A DNA stretch of 64,000 bases from Bostrychus sinensis (taxonomy: Eukaryota; Chordata; Actinopteri; Gobiiformes; Eleotridae): positions 34,339,148 to 34,403,147 of the forward strand of contig CM036245.1 in NCBI GenBank assembly GCA_020698575.1, written 5' to 3'. A program made the translations under genes and the position numbers. This document shows, piece by piece, positions 58,944 to 64,000 of this stretch (positions are counted from its first letter, which is position 1; each line of letters begins with the position of its first letter). Below the pieces are notes generated by a model. It did no database searches. It saw only the letters and a program-made list of their open reading frames with translations, and had not been told where the DNA came from.

Positions 58944-61157
58944 TTAATTGTCCATATCAGTGGGGGATAATAGGAGGACGAGCTCTGAGATTGGTCGACT
59001 GAACGTCTTGACACCTTGCTGTTGCACAACTTTAACGTCCACTTTCCTTATCAATCCGTCCTTGCTGGGATATGTCTTCTCAATAAGACCCATTGGCCAT
59101 TCATTGCGCTTGGTGTTAGAGTCTTTTAGGAGAACCACATCTCCTTCCTTGAGGTTGGGTTTCCTTGTGAGCCGCATTTGTAATGTGCATAGATACTTTT
59201 TACGCCATCTAGACCAGAATGCGTCACCCAAAACTTGAACTCTCTTCCACTGACGCTTGAAAATGTCTTTCTTTGAGAGGCTTTCTAGAACAGGAGGTGG
59301 AGCCCCTGTCTTTAGCGTTAGAAGCATTGCCGGGGTCAAGACCAGAGGGGCCTCTGGGTCAGTGGAAATCGAGACCAGGGGTCTGGTATTGACTATAGCT
59401 GTAACTTCAGCCATAAGTGTCTCTAAGACTTCATGAGTGAGCTGGGAACGTTTAACATCTAGGAGCAAAGCATCCAAAATACGACGAGAAACCCCAATCA
59501 TTCGCTCCCATGTCCCGCCCATGTGAGACGCGTGGGGTGGGTTAAACTCCCAGGTGCATCTCTGTCTGTCTTTGATGGTGGGATCAGCATTCTGTGTTGA
59601 CAACTTCAGCTCATTACAGGCACCGATGAAGTTAGTCCCTCTGTCCGACCTAAGTTGTTTAACAGGTCCTCGAATTGAGAAGAATCTCCGCAGGGCATTA
59701 ATAAAGCTAGAGGAGCTCATTGTTTCCACTACCTCTATGTGGATGGCCCTAGTGGACATACACATAAATAGCACTGCCCACCTCTTATTGTTGACTTGGC
59801 CCCCACATGTGCGTCTTGCCACTCTTTCCCAAGGACCAAAGACGTCTAGGCCCATGTAGGAGAATGGTGGATCCACTTTGAGCCTTTCTTCTGGTAAGTC
59901 GGACATGAGCTGGTGTTCAGACCACCCACGCAACTTTCTGCAATGAATGCACTTGTGAATGATGCTGCTTATGAGGCGCTTCCCTGCAACTAACCATAGG
60001 CCACTGGCACGTATGGCTCCTTCTGTTAGATGCCTTCCTTGGTGTTTCACTTTCTGGTGATGATAGCGCACAAGCAGGATTGCTATGTGATGCTTGTTGG
60101 GAATTATGAGAGGGTTTGCCTCATTCTTGTGCAGCTGAGAATGTCGCAGACGTCCTCCTACTCTCAGAAGGCCTGCACTGTCAATGAATGGATTGAGTTT
60201 GAGAATAGGACTGTTCCTTGGGAGACTTTGTTCCTTCTCAATAGCTGAAACTTCTTGTGAGTAGCACTCTTGTTGTACTGTGTAAATGATCAAGCGCTCT
60301 GCTTTGTCCATTTCTGAGGAAGAGATATTATCACAATAATGCCAGCCTGTGTGACTGCCACTGTTATTGCGTGAGAAACTTTGAGCAATATGGATGAGTC
60401 TGGCAACTGCTTTCAGGAGAGATTTCCAGCTGGAAAATCGTAGGAAACGACTTGAAAACAGCTTTGAATTTGAGATCTCAGAGGTCGTATTTGTGATATT
60501 CGCTGGGATCTCTGTGTCACTGTCTGGATTGAGAAGCGCATAGTCTTCATCTGAACTGATTCTTGTCATGTCAGAGTCTGTGAGGAAACTCGGTCCAGTA
60601 AGCCATAGTGTGTTGACAAGCTCTGCTGCTACAACTGACCTTGAGCCGCAATCAGCTGGATTAAGCTCTGTGGGCACAAATCTCCACAGGTTAGGCTGGG
60701 ACACCTGTCTGATACGCTGCACTCTGTTACTGACAAAGATGTAAAACCGCCTTCTCTCATTGTGAATGTAGCCTAATACCACCTTGCTATCAGTGAAGTA
60801 TCTGACTGCATCCAGTTTCAGGTCGATTTCATGAATGATCACTTCAGCTACTTCCACTGCCAGGACAGTGGCACAGAGCTCTAACCTAGGGACAGTTAGC
60901 TCTGGTTGAGGGGCAAGTTTAGCTTTGCCTAAGATAAAGCTTACTTCATGATGTCCATCTTCATGGGTGGCTCTTAAGTATATAACGGCTGAGATTGCTC
61001 GGATTGAAGCGTCTGAGAAAATGCAGAGCTCTGTTGCTTTGGCTTGTGTAACTGGAAATGAGACATATGTTCGTGCAATATGCAGGTCTTTGAGAACTGA
61101 AAGTGATTCTTGCCATCTCCTCCATTCTTCATACTTTGAGGCAGAGGCGCATCCCAC
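58944..61157 (-). CDS. BEL/Pao RNase H-integrase frame (intact)
   Basis: 737 codons with no stop, ending TAA at 58944. The true coding part joins the RT frame by a one-base shift near 61135, so the ATG at 61157 is incidental. RNase H features: LCIFSDASIRA, LELCA and YFTDSKVVLGY, with NPADCGSR after them. The integrase zinc site is seen as H...H in HHQKVKHQGRH followed by CIHCRKL. The integrase core D,D,E residues lie in GLDVFG, RSDRGTNFIGA and HMGGTWERMIG, all present. The C terminus (LKEGDVVLLKD, NEWPMGLIEKTYPS) is DUF5641-like and closes the polyprotein. All catalytic residues that I can identify are kept, unlike the broken upstream part. Confidence 0.93.
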   Translation of the reverse strand: MGCASASKYEEWRRWQESLSVLKDLHIARTYVSFPVTQAKATELCIFSDASIRAISAVIYLRATHEDGHHEVSFILGKAKLAPQPELTVPRLELCATVLAVEVAEVIIHEIDLKLDAVRYFTDSKVVLGYIHNERRRFYIFVSNRVQRIRQVSQPNLWRFVPTELNPADCGSRSVVAAELVNTLWLTGPSFLTDSDMTRISSDEDYALLNPDSDTEIPANITNTTSEISNSKLFSSRFLRFSSWKSLLKAVARLIHIAQSFSRNNSGSHTGWHYCDNISSSEMDKAERLIIYTVQQECYSQEVSAIEKEQSLPRNSPILKLNPFIDSAGLLRVGGRLRHSQLHKNEANPLIIPNKHHIAILLVRYHHQKVKHQGRHLTEGAIRASGLWLVAGKRLISSIIHKCIHCRKLRGWSEHQLMSDLPEERLKVDPPFSYMGLDVFGPWERVARRTCGGQVNNKRWAVLFMCMSTRAIHIEVVETMSSSSFINALRRFFSIRGPVKQLRSDRGTNFIGACNELKLSTQNADPTIKDRQRCTWEFNPPHASHMGGTWERMIGVSRRILDALLLDVKRSQLTHEVLETLMAEVTAIVNTRPLVSISTDPEAPLVLTPAMLLTLKTGAPPPVLESLSKKDIFKRQWKRVQVLGDAFWSRWRKKYLCTLQMRLTRKPNLKEGDVVLLKDSNTKRNEWPMGLIEKTYPSKDGLIRKVDVKVVQQQGVKTFSRPISELVLLLSPTDMDN

Positions 61158-62068
61158 TCTACATTTTCAGATGTAATGTCTCTGAGGAGCATTCTTCCCT
61201 TGATGGTGATTGGCGCTAAAAGGCCCAAGGGGTCAAACAAGCTGTTAACTGTAGACAGCACACCACGTCTTGTGAATGGTTTATGATTTTCAGGGACCTT
61301 GAACGTAAAGGTGTTGGTCATGATGTTCCAGATGACACCAAGACTGCGCTGCACTGGAAGATCGTCTGCAAACAGGTCCAAGTCTTTAATGTCCTTGGCT
61401 CTGTCCTCTACAGGAAAGTGATTAATAACATCCACATTGTTAGATCCTATCTTGTGTAGACGCAGGTTTGAGGTGGCTAACATTTCTTGGAGTTGCTCAA
61501 CTGTTTTAGTAGCCTCAGTTTCTGATGTGAATGACAGCAGGGCATCATCCATGTAGAAATGTCTATCCACCAACTGGATGGTTTGGCTGTCATAGATCTG
61601 CTCCATTTCCTTTGCTGCCCTCCGGAGTCCATAAATGGCTATTACAGGGGAAGGACTATTCCCAAATATATGGACTCTCATGCGGTATTCGACCACCTCG
61701 TTGCATGGATTGTTGTCACGGTACCACAGAAAACGGAGCATGTCTCGGCAGTCTTCTTGAACCACAAAGCAGTGGAACATCTGCTCTATGTCAGCTATCA
61801 CTCCTATGGGTCCTGTTCTGAACCTCATTAGGACTCCAAGGAGGCTGTTGTTAAGGTCCGGGCCCTGCAGCAGAACATCGTTAAGAGAGACACCTTCATA
61901 TTGTGCGGATGAATGAAATACAACACATACTTGGCTAGGTTTTTGTGGATGGTAAACTCCAAAGGTGGGTAAATACCAGCGTCCCTTTCCTTCTTCGAGT
62001 GGAGGTGCAAGCTCAGCGTGATGATTGTCGAACAGCCTTTGCATGAACTCAAAGAAGTGTTTTTCCAT
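60974..62068 (-). pseudogene. BEL/Pao reverse transcriptase region (frameshifted)
   Basis: 364 codons of the reverse transcriptase. Landmarks are WYLPTFGVYHPQKPSQVCVV, SLNDVLLQGPDLNNSLLGV, IADIEQMFHCFVVQED, the active-site box HFYMDDALLSF, and KPFTRRGVLSTVNSLFDPLG. Both active-site aspartates of YMDD are present. The frame is entered by a shift near 62100 and left by another near 61135, after which RNase H continues in a different frame; the last 50 or so codons of this open frame are therefore not real protein. Confidence 0.9.
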
Positions 62069-62100
62069 TTCAGGTTTCTTTTGGAAATTCCGCTCCAGAG

Positions 62101-62302
62101 AGGTGAAGCTGCATACTCTTTGTTGTCAGGAAGCCTGCGATGAGGATGTCGGAATGGTAAAGGGGCAACCCAACTATTTGCGTCATCTTGGAAGAAGCTT
62201 TTTTCCATCATTTCTGAGAAGCACTTGTCTTCGATAGAGGGCGTATCTGATGATCATGGATCATTCTCAAAAAGGTTGAGGTGTCCGATGTTAGAGATTA
62301 TA
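62101..62302 (-). pseudogene. BEL/Pao pol segment before RT (stop and shifts)
   Basis: One frame holds ISNIGHLNLFENDP, then a TGA at 62254-62256, then SSDTPSIEDKCFSEMMEK and WVAPLPFRHPHRRLPDN, typical of the segment just before the Pao reverse transcriptase. It leaves frame near 62100, where the RT frame takes over, and is offset from the previous segment by a shift near 62303. Confidence 0.85.
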
Positions 62303-62511
62303 GAGGTCTCTAATTTTGATTTTGTTCTCACACTCAGAAAACATAGTGGGTCTCCCATTGTCAAATATGCATGTCTTCATGCTACTCACTGTTGGAGGTC
62401 CATGCATGCCATCAATGCAGACATCGCCAACGATCACCCAGCCGAGGTCGAGTTTTTGAGCGAAAGGTTCATTGTTTTGGCTGTTTATCTGTTTCCGTAC
62501 CTTGTGTACTT
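62303..62511 (-). pseudogene. BEL/Pao protease-RT linker (no start of its own)
   Basis: This open stretch without a start codon encodes VHKVRKQINSQ, then KLDLGWVIVGDVCIDGMHGP and FDNGRPTMFSECENKI, a well conserved stretch of Pao polyproteins. It follows the protease segment by a one-base loss in an A run near 62512 and ends in a TAA just before 62303 because of another shift. Confidence 0.85.
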
Positions 62512-62754
62512 TTGCAGGTCTCTCCCTATCAGTATTAGAATCTCAGCTTCAGGATCGAGAGGAGGGATTTCAGAGGCTAATCTCTTTAGATGTTTGTGGT
62601 GATATGCAGCTTCAGGTGTCGGGATCTCTGCCCTATTGTTTGGGAGTTGGTCACATTCAATCAGGGTTGGAAGAGGCAGACATGTTTCTTTGTCCAGAGA
62701 TTCTATGACATAACCATGGGCTCTTCTACCATATGCCTGCATAGCACCATACAA
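62485..62754 (-). pseudogene. BEL/Pao aspartic protease, C-terminal part
   Basis: 89 codons, with YGAMQAYGRRAHGYVIESLD at the start and ILILIGRDLQK near the end. In the A17-type protease of Pao elements ILIGRDL is a conserved element. The frame joins the zinc-knuckle/protease frame by a one-base shift near 62748 and is left near 62512, so the last few codons are out of frame. Confidence 0.85.
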
Positions 62755-63200
62755 GTTGTCATATTGTAAGGTGCCTCAGTCCCAAGGATATTAAACATGT
62801 CAAAAAACTCACTCCTGGCTAGAGACAGGTTACTCTGGTCGTCTAAGACCACATACATTTTCTTAATCCTGTTGCGTTCACCAGAAGGATACACATTGAC
62901 CAGAGTAATCTTTGAGCATGATTTACTACTACCACCTACACCACAGACTTTAGTGTAGTTTGAGGAGATCTCCTCTTTAGTCTCTTCCTCCCTGCCGTCC
63001 TCTGTGCAGGGTGCAGGCTGAAACGAGCTTTGAACAGAGCTTGTTCTGCCGGGTTGGAGGGCACTTACATGTTTGTCACTTGCACATTCTAAACATTTGA
63101 TATGAGCTTGGCAGTTTTTTGCTTGATGACTTGTAGAAGCACAGCACCGGAAACAGGTCATGTGTTCTTTGATAATTTTTTTCCAGTCATCGAGAGGCAT
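62703..63200 (-). pseudogene. BEL/Pao nucleocapsid zinc knuckles and protease start
   Basis: 165 codons. Two zinc-binding sets are seen at the start, CFRCCASTSHQAKNC and CLECASDKH. After a serine- and glutamate-rich linker comes NVYPSGERN and YVVLDDQSNLSLARSEFFDM, where DDQSN sits at the protease active-site position in fish Pao elements. The ATG at 63200 is internal: upstream residues CPGFLK in the same frame continue the family pattern back to the shift after the gag stop. The last 15 or so codons, after 62748, are out of frame. Confidence 0.88.
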
Positions 63201-63226
63201 TTTAAGGAACCCTGGGCATTTACAGG

Positions 63227-64000
63227 TTAATTATGGATCGGGCATTGCTTTTCTGGATTAACTGGGTCCTTTCCTGCAGATTTAGGAGATGTGGATGTCT
63301 GACTCTGTACTATGTTTGTCTTATGAACAGAGACAGGTCTGATTGCTGTGTACCTCTCTTTTTTCTGAGGAGTACTAGAGGTTGAAAGAAGATTAAAACT
63401 GGGATCATTCCTATCTTCAGCTTCTCTACCAATAAATTCTTTGAAGAAGGAGAATGGTGAAAAAGACACGCTGTGGTCTCTTTTGTATTTGGAACCTTGT
63501 GACATCCAGCGTTCTTGTAGTTGGTATGGTAACTTCTCCACAATTGGCTGTAGTCCTCTAGCTGTGTCCAAGTAGGCTAATCCACGCAAATTCCTATCTT
63601 GTTTTGCAATCTCTAGCTCTTGGAGAAGATCAGCTAGTTCTTGAAGCTTTCTGCTATCTCTTGACTGAATTTTGGGAAATGCCTCAACTCTGGAGAAGAG
63701 CGTATTCTCAATGGCCACTGGAGAGCCATACATTTTGTCAAGTCTTGTCCATATTGCTTTCAATCCTATCATGGGCTGTTTTGTATTGACTCTTATTCTG
63801 GATGCATGCTCACTTGACTCTTTACCAAGCCATTTCACTATCAGGTCAATCTCTTCACTAGGTCTAAGTCCAAGTGGTTCTATGGCACTGATGAATGAAG
63901 CTCTCCATGCTTGATAATGTTCTGGAGTGTCATCAAATTTAGTTAGACCAGATGTAATAACTTGGTTGTGTGCTAAAAACCTTGCCAGATCAAGAGTGTG
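63227..64000 (-). pseudogene. BEL/Pao gag-like region, 5' incomplete
   Basis: The frame is open from the window edge at 64000, so its start is not seen; the ATG at 63838 is internal. It encodes the DUF1759-type gag segment with DTPEHYQAWRASFISAIEPL, WTRLDKMYGSPVAIE and LADLLQELEIAKQ. It ends at TAA (63227-63229) after QCPIHN, a place where the family normally reads on into the zinc knuckles. Within 26 bases of that stop there is also a one-base shift. The stop is therefore a lesion, or possibly an error, and not a natural gag end. Confidence 0.87.

Larger units (their letters stand above)
58601..64000 (-). mobile_element. BEL/Pao LTR retrotransposon, 3' part
   Basis: The minus strand reads, in order: a gag-like region, two zinc knuckles, an aspartic-protease start, reverse transcriptase with YMDD, RNase H, an HHCC zinc site, an integrase core and a C-terminal DUF5641-like domain. 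It ends in a polypurine tract and a candidate 3' LTR. Integrase after RNase H and the A17-type protease mark the BEL/Pao superfamily, which is common in fish. The 5' LTR and the start of gag lie beyond 64000. Two stop codons and about five to seven single-base shifts break gag, protease and RT, but the RNase H-integrase frame is whole. The element lies in the same direction as nbea. As seen it could not make a full polyprotein. Confidence 0.93.

Noticed and set aside
63198..63200. ATG at 63200 as the start of a separate protease-RT protein
   Set aside because: Family residues continue upstream of it in the same frame; it is an internal methionine exposed by the stop and shift.
1..64000. Nested MAB21L1 gene, known to lie in a neurobeachin intron of vertebrates
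   Set aside because: No frame of about 360 codons outside the retrotransposon; the relevant intron is probably further 3', left of the window.

Overview
The window is a piece of a bony-fish (teleost) genome. The evidence is one large vertebrate gene cut into short exons by long AT-rich introns, with GT-AG splice sites throughout, and introns packed with repeats of fish type: tRNA-derived SINEs, hAT and Tc1-like DNA transposons, MITEs, L1-type and other LINE ends, and a BEL/Pao LTR retrotransposon. There is no sign of bacterial, phage or plasmid DNA. I cannot name the species.

The only cellular gene I can support is neurobeachin (nbea), on the minus strand. Fifteen consecutive internal coding exons lie between 53914 (first in transcript order) and 510 (last). 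They join in one open frame across 14 complete introns: 1,806 coding bases, about 602 codons. The early exons encode the concanavalin A-like (LamG-type) domain. The later ones encode the armadillo-like DUF4704 region of this BEACH-family membrane-traffic scaffold. The start codon lies beyond 64000; the PH-BEACH-WD40 end lies to the left of position 1.

Layout, left to right. 1-1.2 kb: three exons, with a LINE end filling one 294-bp intron. 1.2-9.4 kb: four exons among repeats, including a Tc1-like relic at 4.7-5.1 kb. 9.4-20.1 kb: one 10.7-kb intron with a long-inverted-repeat element (11.4-12.6), a LINE end (14.1-14.35), an hAT element with perfect 8-bp target duplications (16.4-17.2) and a CpG-rich patch (17.45-17.7). 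20.1-36 kb: exons with hAT elements, SINEs and the first of two near-identical 690-bp elements (30.3-31.0). 36-45.8 kb: a nested hAT/MITE, an L1-type LINE with its target duplication (39.9-41.2) and another LINE end (41.6-42.1). 45.8-53.9 kb: three exons, two hAT elements side by side (47.1-48.9) and another at 50.0. 53.9-64 kb: the upstream intron, with the second 690-bp element in the opposite direction (54.3-54.95) and the 3' part of a BEL/Pao retrotransposon (58.6 to the window edge, minus strand) whose RNase H-integrase frame of 737 codons is unbroken while its gag, protease and RT part is broken.

The observations most worth a second look are the pair of young 690-bp elements with matching 140-codon frames, the partly intact BEL/Pao element in the sense direction of nbea, the hAT insertions with clear target duplications, and a multi-copy family with ends like AAAGGGGACCTATTATGCT. 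I found no convincing undescribed gene system.
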